NCBI RefSeq assembly: GCF_900541605.1
Contig: NZ_UQKJ01000055.1
Location: forward strand, 1 to 13,411
Origin: an uncultured Dialister sp.
Lineage (GTDB): Bacteria > Bacillota > Negativicutes > Veillonellales > Dialisteraceae
Direction of reading: 5' to 3'
Length of the DNA stretch: 13,411 nucleotides
Below the pieces are notes generated by a model, which had not been told where the DNA came from, made no database searches, and saw only the letters and a list, made by a program, of their open reading frames with translations. The first letter of the stretch is position 1. Every line of letters starts with the position of its first letter. The position numbers and the translations under genes were made by a program. Below are positions 8,020-13,411 of this stretch, piece after piece.

Positions 8020-8403
8020 TTATTCCTCCCCCTGGGTCTTGCAGAATTCCTCATACTCCTTTGCGTCCATCAGGTCTTCTTTGTCAGTCACATTCTTCAC
8101 TTTCACGAACCAGGCTCCATAGGGATCTCCATTCACCTTTTCCGGTGCATCCAGCAGTTCCTCATTCACCTCTTCCACTTCTCCCGTCACCGGGCTGTAC
8201 ACATCGGATACCGCCTTCACCGATTCGATATCTGCGAAGGTGTCTCCTTTGGAAACGGGATCTCCCACCTCCGGAAGATTGACAAATACAATATCCCCCA
8301 GCTGGTCCTGTGCAAAATCCGTAAGTCCGATATAGATAAAATCACCGTCTTCTTTGATCCATTCATGGGTTTTGGCATATTTGACATCCTGTGGAAAGTT
8401 CAT
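8020..8403 (-). CDS. gcvH: Glycine cleavage system H protein
   Basis: This 127-residue lipoyl carrier protein shuttles the aminomethyl group and reducing equivalents between P-, T- and L-proteins. Visible are the start region KYAKTHEWIK (8-17), the GLTDFAQDQLGDIVFVNLPE strand region (26-45), and the lipoylation motif IESVKAVSDVYSP with Lys63. The family C-terminal region YGAWFVKVK is also present. ATG 8403 was chosen for AGGAGG 6 bases upstream and for agreement with family length; the 21 in-frame codons upstream are not part of the gene. It lies 159 bases after gcvT, the only sizeable gap inside the gcvT-to-lplA part of the operon. Confidence 0.95.
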   Translation of the reverse strand: MNFPQDVKYAKTHEWIKEDGDFIYIGLTDFAQDQLGDIVFVNLPEVGDPVSKGDTFADIESVKAVSDVYSPVTGEVEEVNEELLDAPEKVNGDPYGAWFVKVKNVTDKEDLMDAKEYEEFCKTQGEE

Positions 8404-8562
8404 AATGATTCCTCCTTGTTGATTACGATGGGTATTATGAAAATATGATGAAATCGAGGAGGCCAACCTGCGGTCTGGCCTTTGACCAAGTGGTGGCGTC
8501 CAGCTTTTAGCTACTAGCAGGCCCCGTCTATCTCGACCTCAATCTCGGTTTCGATCCCGGTT
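8404..8562. other. gcvT-gcvH intergenic region with possible repeat remnant
   Basis: This 159-base gap has no gene. It contains a small hairpin (AGGCCA 8460-8465 with TGGCCT 8476-8481). It also has an AGCT/TAGC-rich stretch ending in GCCCCGT (about 8500-8527) that resembles the junction beside the core in repeat copies B and C. Next to this is a short run of degenerate 12-base units (reading GATCGAAACCGA then GATTGAGGTCGA on the minus strand). It could be a decayed repeat copy. No clear terminator or promoter is seen, so gcvT and gcvH are presumed cotranscribed. Confidence 0.35.
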
Positions 8563-9642
8563 TTACTTTCTCTTATAAAAAGGCAATGGTACCACTTCGC
8601 AGGCCACTTTTCTCCCTCTTACATCAGCCAGCACTGTATCACCGATTGTTACCGTTTCCCGGGGAACCAGGGCCATGGCATAGGCCCCTTTCAGGTATGG
8701 GCAGTAGGTGCCCGATGTGGTGCGCCCGATTTTATGGTCTCCCAGGTACAGGTCTTCCTCCTCCCTCACGATGCCGCGGCCGGTAACCTTCAGGCCTATC
8801 CGTTCCCGTTTCGGCGGCTCTGCCAAAAGTGCTGAAAGACCGATGAATTCTTTCTTACCAAGCTTCACAGCGAAGTCCAGTCCCGTTTCCAGGGGACTCA
8901 CGGTCTCATCCATTTCATGACCGTAAAGAGGCATGGCTGCCTCGAGGCGAAGGGTATCCCTGGCACCGAGGCCGCAGGGAAGGAGATCCTCTCCTCCCTT
9001 TTCCAGAAGTAGATTCCAAATCTTCCCGACTTCATTGGCGCTGCAGAAAATCTCATAGCCGAATTCCCCGGTATACCCTGTGCGGGAGACCAGACAATCC
9101 ACGCCGCCGATGACCACGTGCTCCTTTTCGCTGTAGTATACAGCTGGCAGTTCTCCTGATTCCACCAGGGCCGGCAGGAAATCCTTCGTCATGGGGCCCT
9201 GCAGGGAAATGAGTCCGGTGTCTTCGGATATATCGGTAAACCTGGTATCCGGAAGAAGATTCTTTGCCATATGGTCCGCATCTTTGTCATGGGTAGCCGC
9301 ATTGACCACCACCATGTACCGGTCTTCCCCCAGATGGTAAACAATAAGATCATCAATGACCCCGCCCTTTTCGTTCAGCATGGTGCCGTAACGTACCTTT
9401 CCGACAGGAAGATTCGTATAGTCATTGCTCAAAAGATGGTTCAGCGAAGGCAGGGCTCCCTTCCCTTCAAAAAGTACTTCTCCCATATGAGATACATCAA
9501 ACATGCCCATCTTCGTGCGGACTGCCATATGCTCCGCAAGGATTCCTTTCCCATACTGTACCGGCATGGTATAGCCTCCAAAGGAAACCATTTTTCCTTT
9601 CAAAGCCACATGCCTATCATAAAGCGGTGTCTTCTTATCCAA
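8563..9642 (-). CDS. gcvT: Aminomethyltransferase (glycine cleavage T protein)
   Basis: This 359-residue T-protein transfers the methylene carbon from aminomethyl-GcvH to tetrahydrofolate and releases ammonia. Family segments seen: KKTPLYDRHVALKGKMVSFG near the start, FDVSHMGE (48-55), GGVIDDLIVY (93-102) with likely catalytic Asp97, SRTGYTGEFGYEIF, and GLGARDTLRLEAAMPLYGHE. The reading frame is open back to 9795, but that stretch is riboswitch, terminator and leader. The best in-frame start is TTG 9642 after GGAAGGGG. An ATG at 9649 is out of frame and gives only MDFG before a stop. One T fewer in the TTTT at 9641-9644 would put that ATG in frame. This is the first gene of the operon, under glycine riboswitch control. 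Confidence 0.93.
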   Translation of the reverse strand: MDKKTPLYDRHVALKGKMVSFGGYTMPVQYGKGILAEHMAVRTKMGMFDVSHMGEVLFEGKGALPSLNHLLSNDYTNLPVGKVRYGTMLNEKGGVIDDLIVYHLGEDRYMVVVNAATHDKDADHMAKNLLPDTRFTDISEDTGLISLQGPMTKDFLPALVESGELPAVYYSEKEHVVIGGVDCLVSRTGYTGEFGYEIFCSANEVGKIWNLLLEKGGEDLLPCGLGARDTLRLEAAMPLYGHEMDETVSPLETGLDFAVKLGKKEFIGLSALLAEPPKRERIGLKVTGRGIVREEEDLYLGDHKIGRTTSGTYCPYLKGAYAMALVPRETVTIGDTVLADVRGRKVACEVVPLPFYKRK

Positions 9643-9686
9643 AATCCATCGTCCCCTTCCTTTTCCGGGTGCGCCTTTTTCCCAAC

Positions 9687-9720
9687 AAAAAAAGGCGCAC
9701 TGTAAAAAATCAGTGCGCCT
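9687..9720 (-). terminator. Riboswitch-controlled intrinsic terminator before gcvT
   Basis: On the minus strand, AGGCGCACTG (9720-9711) pairs perfectly with CAGTGCGCCT (9702-9693) around an 8-base loop and runs into seven Ts (9693-9687). The first three bases of the stem (AGG, 9720-9718) are also the end of the closing helix of the second glycine aptamer, so forming the ligand-bound aptamer weakens this terminator. Confidence 0.9.
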
Positions 9721-9875
9721 CTGTCCTTTGACCTGAAAGATAAGCATTGCTGCCTGCTTCTTCGGTGCCCATAGGCTCTCCAGAGGATAGTCCAAATACC
9801 GGTCCGTTTACCTGAGAGTTTCTGCCCCTTCGGTGCCTTCCTTTCCCGGCTCTCCCGGTATCTTCATCCCTTGCA
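9718..9875 (-). promoter_or_regulatory. Tandem glycine riboswitch (two aptamers) controlling the gcv operon
   Basis: Both aptamers show the class hallmarks on the minus strand. Aptamer 1 has closing helix ATACCGG/CCGGTAT (9861-9855 with 9802-9796), core GCACCGAAGGGGCA (9836-9823) and CTCTCAGG. Aptamer 2 has closing helix CCTCTG/CAGAGG (9786-9781 with 9723-9718), core GCACCGAAGAAGCA (9768-9755) and CTTTCAGGT. The linker between the two is short, as in cooperative tandem glycine riboswitches. The aptamer 2 helix overlaps the terminator stem by three bases, which predicts an ON switch: glycine favours readthrough into gcvT. The exact 5' edge is uncertain. Confidence 0.95.
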
Positions 9876-9908
9876 TAGAATGAAAGATTCACCATTGAAT
9901 CCTGTGGA

Positions 9909-9914
9909 ATTATG
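9909..9914 (-). promoter_or_regulatory. Possible -10 element for the gcv operon
   Basis: CATAAT on the minus strand (5/6 match) would start transcription near 9902, about 30-40 bases before the first aptamer helix. No good -35 hexamer is seen at 16-18 bases, so this is only a weak candidate. The gap 9876-10027 otherwise holds AT-rich sequence in which I see nothing further. Confidence 0.25.
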
Positions 9915-10027
9915 CCTTTACTTTACCATAGGTTTACAGAAGAGAGATAATAAAATTTTTTAATAACCTTTCATAACGAAATACATTATGCCATTGCATG
10001 TCCGCAGTCCCTATCGGAAGCTTCAGT

Positions 10028-10259
10028 CAAATTGCAGTTTGACGAGCTGTTAGAGCGAAGCTTACGGATAGATTCATTCGTGCGGGGTTCCTAGCTTCTA
10101 GCTGCCAGGAAGACTCGACAGCCTACGGCACGAATGACTGGCGGAAATATCTAGTGGAAAGCGCCGCAGGCGAATCAGTTTTCCTGGCAGCTAACAGCCC
10201 CGTGCGAGTGACTCTACCCTCAACACCGAATACCAACAGCTCGACAAACTGAAATTGGC
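10028..10259. repeat. Intergenic palindromic repeat, copy C
   Basis: The left arm (10028-10085) and right arm (10200-10259) are inverted copies of each other and of copy A. The last 25 bases are identical to 35-59. Inside, CTAGCTGCCAGGAA (about 10098-10111) can pair with TTCCTGGCAGCTA (10181-10193), bringing the two halves together. The core 10128-10185 is the same as in copy B except for a 7-base block. It lies between the glycine riboswitch promoter region and the 3' end of the secreted-protein gene, and ends 19 bases from that gene's stop codon. No coding potential is seen. Confidence 0.85.
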
Positions 10260-10278
10260 ACAACCACTGTTCTCGTGG

Positions 10279-10821
10279 TTACATCAACGGCACAGCCCGA
10301 TTGCTGTAGTAGTGGTCCGTAATATCTACGAAATAACCGGTCAGGAGATGATTAAATTCTTTTTCATTCATTCCTTCTCCGGTAACAGCGAAAGCATAGC
10401 CGCCGGTGGTCCAGTGAGCAGCGAAGGAATGGCTGCCGGTCTTTGCTACGTAGACCTGGGCATTTCCAATCCGTTTCTCTTCCCACTTTCCAGTATACAC
10501 ACCGCTGATATCCTTAGCTGCTTCGCCCTGTTTCATCTTTTCACTGCGAACCATAAGCTTAGCGCCTTTATCATTGCTGTAACGGATATCTGCGGTTTCA
10601 CGGCTGATAGCAATGTAGTCATCCACTTTATAGCCAAAAGATTCCGTCAGGAACAGGGGATCAAAACCTACTACCTGTCCCAGTCTTTCATAGCTGTTGT
10701 ATTCTACCAGCGGATTCGGAATGCCAATCCTGCCGGGCATTTGAGCTTCGCTGACCATTCCTGGAGCCAGCATGGCAGCGCCCATAATAGAAGCAATCAA
10801 TAATTTTCCCCATTTTTTCAT
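10279..10821 (-). CDS. Secreted protein of unknown function
   Basis: The 180-residue product starts with a clear signal peptide (MKKWGK, then a hydrophobic stretch from about 7 to 22) with likely cleavage after SEA at residue 26. No lipobox cysteine is present, so it should be released to the envelope or outside. The mature part is about 154 residues with no cysteine and no membrane segment. It has alternating hydrophobic segments such as ADIRYSN, AKLMVRSEKM, DISGVYTGKWEE, HWTTGGYAFAVTGEGM and GYFVDITDHYY. The pattern faintly recalls DUF4367-like domains, but I cannot assign a family. The start at 10821 has GAAGGA upstream. It is monocistronic, with an unusual promoter (10886-10944), a leader hairpin and repeat copy C downstream. 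Confidence 0.75.
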   Translation of the reverse strand: MKKWGKLLIASIMGAAMLAPGMVSEAQMPGRIGIPNPLVEYNSYERLGQVVGFDPLFLTESFGYKVDDYIAISRETADIRYSNDKGAKLMVRSEKMKQGEAAKDISGVYTGKWEEKRIGNAQVYVAKTGSHSFAAHWTTGGYAFAVTGEGMNEKEFNHLLTGYFVDITDHYYSNRAVPLM

Positions 10822-10845
10822 TTTTATATCCTTCTTTCTAAACAC

Positions 10846-10873
10846 AGAAAGCACTGAGTACCCAGTGCTTTCT
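10846..10873 (-). other. Perfect hairpin in the 5' leader of the secreted-protein gene
   Basis: AGAAAGCACTG (10846-10856) and CAGTGCTTTCT (10863-10873) form an 11-base perfect stem with a 6-base loop. From the promoter at 10886-10891 it would lie near the 5' end of the mRNA and end about 25 bases before the start codon. It lacks a following T-tract, so it is not a normal terminator; an mRNA-stabilising hairpin is more likely. Confidence 0.6.
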
Positions 10874-10885
10874 TAATGTGAATCA

Positions 10886-10944
10886 ATTATATCATAGAAT
10901 AGAATAGAATAGAATAGAATAGAATAGAATAGACTGCAGGTCAA
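10886..10944 (-). promoter_or_regulatory. Promoter with over-long, repeat-filled spacer upstream of the secreted-protein gene
   Basis: On the minus strand, TATAAT (10891-10886) is a perfect -10, preceded by TGA so that it forms an extended TGnTATAAT element. A strong -35-like TTGACC (10944-10939) lies 47 bases upstream, and 40 of those 47 bases are eight pentamer units. Removing six units would leave exactly 17 bases. The predicted transcription start is near 10879, giving a leader of about 58 bases. The extended -10 may work without the -35. Confidence 0.6.
10894..10933. repeat. Pentanucleotide tandem repeat (ATAGA)8
   Basis: There are eight perfect, uninterrupted copies of ATAGA on the + strand (TCTAT on the minus strand), 40 bases in all. 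Perfect short repeats of this length are prone to slipped-strand changes. It lies between -35- and -10-like elements of the gene at 10279-10821. Confidence 0.97.
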
Positions 10945-10978
10945 TTTTACATTAATACGTCCAATTTCGTATGCCTGA

Positions 10979-11220
10979 TTATGTTTCTGCATCTAATAGT
11001 CCATTCATGTCCATTTCAGTATAAGGAGCGGTACCGGATCGCTGAATAAATTCATAACCTTTCCCAATGGCTGAATGGATTGTTTCTTTCTGAGCGATGC
11101 TGATGCCTACATAAATCAATCCGGCACATCGTAAAAGGTTTAAATCGGGCTCTGGATAAATTACTGCTGCACAAATACATTATTCACAATTTCAAAATAC
11201 CCTTCATATCTTCTTTGCCG
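10979..11220 (-). pseudogene. Possible remnant of a protein-coding gene (low confidence)
   Basis: Between the HIT-gene terminator and the secreted-protein promoter, the minus strand carries coding-like sequence without a usable start. One frame (about 11220-11161) reads RRYEGYFEIVNNVFVQQ then stop. A second frame, open from 11179 to 10979, reads VIYPEPDLNLLRCAGLIYVG, then a stretch ending MDMNGLLDAET and a stop. A single-base shift near 11163-11179 would join them into about 80 codons. I recognise no family. It may be a decayed gene 3' end or chance. Nothing else is seen in this stretch. Confidence 0.25.
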
Positions 11221-11239
11221 AGCTATTCTCCTGCAGCAA

Positions 11240-11268
11240 AAAACGGCAGTCCTCAAACCTGCCGTTTT
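11240..11268 (-). terminator. Rho-independent terminator of the mtaB-HIT operon
   Basis: AAAACGGCAG (11240-11249) pairs perfectly with CTGCCGTTTT (11259-11268) around a 9-base loop. On the minus strand the stem runs into TTTTTT. It lies 13 bases after the HIT gene stop codon. Confidence 0.88.
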
Positions 11269-11281
11269 ACTACTTACATCT

Positions 11282-11638
11282 TTATTTATTTTCCGGAAAA
11301 GGAGGCCATCCCAGTTCTTTACCTCCAATAATATGGGCATGGAAATGGAAGACCGACTGGCCCGCTTTTTCTCCAGTATTGATAACCAGACGGAAACCAC
11401 ATTCCTTTAAACCGGCTTCCAGCGCGATTTTCTTAACAACCATAAAGAAATCAGAAAAATCCTTATTCGTTTCTTCATCTAAAGCAAGGATATTATCTAC
11501 ATGTTTCTTTGGAATTACAAGAATATGGACCGGCGCACAGGGTTCAATATCCTTAAAAGCATACCAGTGTTCATCTTCATACACTTTAGTGCTTGGAATC
11601 TCACCAGCAGCGATTTTGCAGAAAATACAATCAGCCAT
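11282..11638 (-). CDS. HIT family protein (HINT-like nucleoside phosphoramidase/hydrolase)
   Basis: This 118-residue protein is a complete histidine-triad protein of the HINT branch. Seen are the N-terminal CIFCKI with Cys4 and Cys7 (a zinc-binding pair in many members), FKDIEPCAPVHILVIPKKH (28-46), LVINTGEKAGQSVFHFHAHIIGG (84-106) and the triad histidines His98, His100 and His102. Members bind purine nucleotides and hydrolyse AMP-phosphoramidate or acyl-adenylate type substrates; the physiological substrate here is unknown. The ATG lies 2 bases after the mtaB stop. Its ribosome site (GAGGAGGAG) is formed by the last glutamate codons of mtaB, so it is translationally coupled. A strong terminator follows. 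Confidence 0.93.
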   Translation of the reverse strand: MADCIFCKIAAGEIPSTKVYEDEHWYAFKDIEPCAPVHILVIPKKHVDNILALDEETNKDFSDFFMVVKKIALEAGLKECGFRLVINTGEKAGQSVFHFHAHIIGGKELGWPPFPENK

Positions 11639-11640
11639 AA

Positions 11641-12978
11641 TTACTCCTCCTCTGCTACGGTTCCTGTCATGCCATCTTCTGTAATTTTATCGATACAGAC
11701 AGGATACATGTGTCCTCTTTCTATATTTGAATTTCTGATAGACACCCGGATATATTCATCCGTGAGCCCCTCAAAAAATCCATTCTTTTGTTCCTCTGCC
11801 AATACCCGGACTACTTTCCCTAAAAACTGTTTCCTATAATCCAATGCAATTCCTTTTTCCAATGCCTGTACCCGGTGAACCCGTTCTTTCTTGATTTCAT
11901 TAGATATCTGATTCGGATAGGAAGCTGCCGGAGTCCCTGTGCGTCTGGAATAAGGGAATACATGGATACCAGAGAACCGGATTTCCTTTAGCGTTTCCAA
12001 AGTTTCCTCGAAGTTTTCTTCTGTTTCTCCGGGGAACCCGACAATGAGGTCTGTGGTGATTGCAATGCCTGGCACCTTTTCCCGAAGTTCAGAGATTAAC
12101 TTTTTGAATTGAGGAAGCCTGTAATGACGGTTCATACCCTTCAGTACAGCATCAGAGCCTGACTGGATTGGCAGATGGAGATGACGACATACCTTTGGCT
12201 CATGCTGCATGATGGAAATCAGATCTTCTGACAATTCCACAGACTCAACAGAGCCAAGTCGGATACGCAGGAGCTCCGGAATCTTTACAAGTTCCGCTAC
12301 CAGCGTAGCCAGAGATGTACCATCATGAAGATCCTTCCCGTAATTACCAAGATGAATACCGGTAAGTACGACTTCCCTGTATCCTTCAGACACAAGGCGT
12401 GTGATTTCATGAACCGCATCTGCCTGGAGCCGGGATTTCAGTTTGCCACGGGCATAGGGAATAATGCAAAAGGTACAGTAATTATCACAACCCTCCTGAA
12501 CTTTCACAAAAGCCCGGGTCCTTACTTCACCTGCCATATCCACTTCCATATTCTCGAAGTGATCCACCTTCATAATATCCACTGTCTCGTTCAGTGGCCT
12601 ATTATCCGTCCGGTGCATGGCCTGTTCTACATAGTCAACAATACGGGTCCGATTCTGCAGACCCACAATCACATCTACGTCTCCCATCTTTTCAAAGATC
12701 TCTGGTGCCAGCTGGGCATAGCAGCCAGCCACCGCAATAATCGCCTTTGGATGAGCCCGGCGGATACGGCGCACCATCTGTCGGGATTTCCTATCGCCAA
12801 TGCTGGTGACAGAGCAGGTATTGACGACATATACATCAGCATCGTCATTTTCCCCTGCCTGAGCATACCCATTCCGTACAAAGAGAGTACGCATGGCATC
12901 ACTATCATACTGGTTAACCTTACAACCAAGAGTAATGAAGGATACCTTTTTCTGAGTGTTAGTTTCTATAGTTTCCAT
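11641..12978 (-). CDS. mtaB: tRNA (t6A37) methylthiotransferase MtaB
   Basis: This is a 445-residue radical SAM methylthiotransferase that converts t6A to ms2t6A at position 37 of tRNAs reading ANN codons. N-terminal domain: FITLGCKVNQYDSDAM with Cys19, VNTCSVT with Cys55 and AVAGCYAQ with Cys86, the ligands of the auxiliary cluster. The radical SAM motif is CDNYCTFC (Cys164, Cys168, Cys171) followed by IIPYARGK. The C-terminal TRAM-type RNA-binding domain covers roughly 375-445. The GCKVNQYD and IPYARGK forms indicate MtaB rather than MiaB or RimO. ATG 12978 is preferred: the alternative ATG 12987 overlaps the -10 box and would not be in the mRNA. No ribosome binding site is seen. It heads a two-gene unit with the HIT gene. 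Confidence 0.93.
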   Translation of the reverse strand: METIETNTQKKVSFITLGCKVNQYDSDAMRTLFVRNGYAQAGENDDADVYVVNTCSVTSIGDRKSRQMVRRIRRAHPKAIIAVAGCYAQLAPEIFEKMGDVDVIVGLQNRTRIVDYVEQAMHRTDNRPLNETVDIMKVDHFENMEVDMAGEVRTRAFVKVQEGCDNYCTFCIIPYARGKLKSRLQADAVHEITRLVSEGYREVVLTGIHLGNYGKDLHDGTSLATLVAELVKIPELLRIRLGSVESVELSEDLISIMQHEPKVCRHLHLPIQSGSDAVLKGMNRHYRLPQFKKLISELREKVPGIAITTDLIVGFPGETEENFEETLETLKEIRFSGIHVFPYSRRTGTPAASYPNQISNEIKKERVHRVQALEKGIALDYRKQFLGKVVRVLAEEQKNGFFEGLTDEYIRVSIRNSNIERGHMYPVCIDKITEDGMTGTVAEEE

Positions 12979-12985
12979 GTGATAC

Positions 12986-13014
12986 ATTATATCATAGATT
13001 TTCGTGCATGGGGA
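12986..13014 (-). promoter_or_regulatory. mtaB: Extended -10 promoter of mtaB, predicted leaderless
   Basis: TGATATAAT lies on the minus strand (TATAAT at 12991-12986), a perfect extended -10. The -35 position at 17 bases holds TCCCCA, a poor match. The predicted transcription start is 1 base before, or at, the A of ATG 12978, leaving no room for a ribosome binding site. Confidence 0.55.
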
Positions 13015-13411
13015 TAAAATAACACGGCAGACTAAATATAGCCGTATAAATGTTCATCACTCTATCGCCACCTGGCGGCATATAAATCCTTCTGTATTGG
13101 TATAAACAGTAATGATACATTTTTAAATGGAGTTTCTATACCTGCCAATTTACGAGTTCCATTTTCCTTGAATCTACACCAAATGAAAGATAATATTGAT
13201 TATGATAGAATACCGTCTGTATGAATACATTAGAACAGAAAATACCTATAACTATGCAAAAATACAGATATTCCGCAGTACTCCAGTAAAAAACTTATCT
13301 CTGCATCATTTACCTTATCCGTCCATTTTATGCCTTAAACCTTCCAATTTTCCCATAAAGAGAAACCCACCAGCTTAGCTGGTGGTTCTTCTTTTGCGGC
13401 CCAAAGGGCCT
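12992..13411. other. AT-rich intergenic region upstream of mtaB, no convincing gene
   Basis: No supported gene is found. Small inverted repeats are ACGGC/GCCGT (around 13024-13046) and CGCCA/TGGCG (around 13066-13078). A 60-codon + strand frame at 13196-13378 lacks a ribosome site and a recognisable product. The last 50 bases contain two strong hairpins, described separately. Confidence 0.6.
13364..13410. repeat. Twin hairpins at the window's right edge, possible IS200/IS605-type end
   Basis: CCACCAGC (13367-13374) pairs with GCTGGTGG (13378-13385) around a 3-base loop, followed by a T-rich TTCTTCTTTT. A second hairpin, GGCCC-AAA-GGGCC (13398-13410), follows directly. Short subterminal hairpins of this kind occur at IS200/IS605 element ends. 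With the next sequence outside the window this is only a suggestion; a + strand terminator is the alternative. Confidence 0.35.

Noticed and set aside
9710..9895. 61-codon minus-strand frame over the gcvT leader
   Set aside because: It overlaps the tandem glycine riboswitch and terminator, which explain the sequence conservation there.
10262..10280. Hairpin AACCAC/GTGGTT as terminator of the secreted-protein gene
   Set aside because: The 6-base stem overlaps the stop codon and has no T-tract after it on the minus strand.
10894..10933. CRISPR array
   Set aside because: The units are 5 bases with no spacers; it is a simple tandem repeat.
13024..13046. Weak hairpin upstream of mtaB as terminator
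   Set aside because: It has only a 5-base stem with a 13-base loop and a mixed following tract, too weak to call.
13196..13378. 60-codon + strand frame at the right edge
   Set aside because: It has no ribosome site or recognisable product and runs into the hairpin at 13367.

Overview
The window looks like chromosomal DNA of an anaerobic, low-to-mid GC Firmicute. The split glycine dehydrogenase (gcvPA/gcvPB), the glycine riboswitch, strong AGGAGG ribosome binding sites and the mixture of genes suggest a Negativicute such as a Dialister-like Veillonellaceae. That assignment is an inference from gene content; no marker gene here proves it.

Layout. At the left edge, the end of an intergenic repeat (1-59) lies just before a + strand uracil-DNA-glycosylase-like gene (94-777). 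A two-way terminator (780-830) separates it from everything else, which is on the minus strand. Reading right to left along the minus strand: mtaB and a HIT protein gene form a two-gene unit (12978-11282). Next come a possible gene remnant and a secreted protein of unknown function (10821-10279), whose promoter region contains a pentanucleotide tandem repeat. Then follow a second repeat copy (10028-10259) and the glycine cleavage operon. That operon has a tandem glycine riboswitch with terminator, then gcvT, gcvH, gcvPA, gcvPB, lplA, a third repeat copy (3929-4256), lpdA and a terminator. Last are a GT2 glycosyltransferase and a GtrA-family membrane protein (2392-835).

How the genes work together. 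GcvPA/GcvPB (P-protein) decarboxylates glycine onto the lipoyl arm of GcvH. GcvT moves the one-carbon unit to tetrahydrofolate and releases ammonia. LpdA reoxidises the dihydrolipoyl arm with NAD+. LplA can attach scavenged lipoate to GcvH. The cluster is therefore a complete P/T/H/L system with its own lipoylation enzyme, and the riboswitch makes it respond to glycine. The GT2/GtrA pair is the usual core of an undecaprenyl-phosphate-sugar system for decorating surface glycans. MtaB modifies t6A37 of tRNA.

Most unusual content. (1) A three-copy family of long, partly palindromic intergenic repeats with shared terminal arms and a strongly conserved core. One copy sits inside the glycine cleavage operon. 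(2) Eight ATAGA units lie between a good -35 and a perfect extended -10 upstream of the secreted protein gene, which looks like a phase-variable promoter. (3) A third complementary segment lies downstream of the riboswitch terminator and can compete with it. (4) The gcvT start has a TTTT tract that hides an in-frame ATG. (5) The promoter in front of mtaB predicts a leaderless mRNA. All of these come from reading the sequence and have not been tested.
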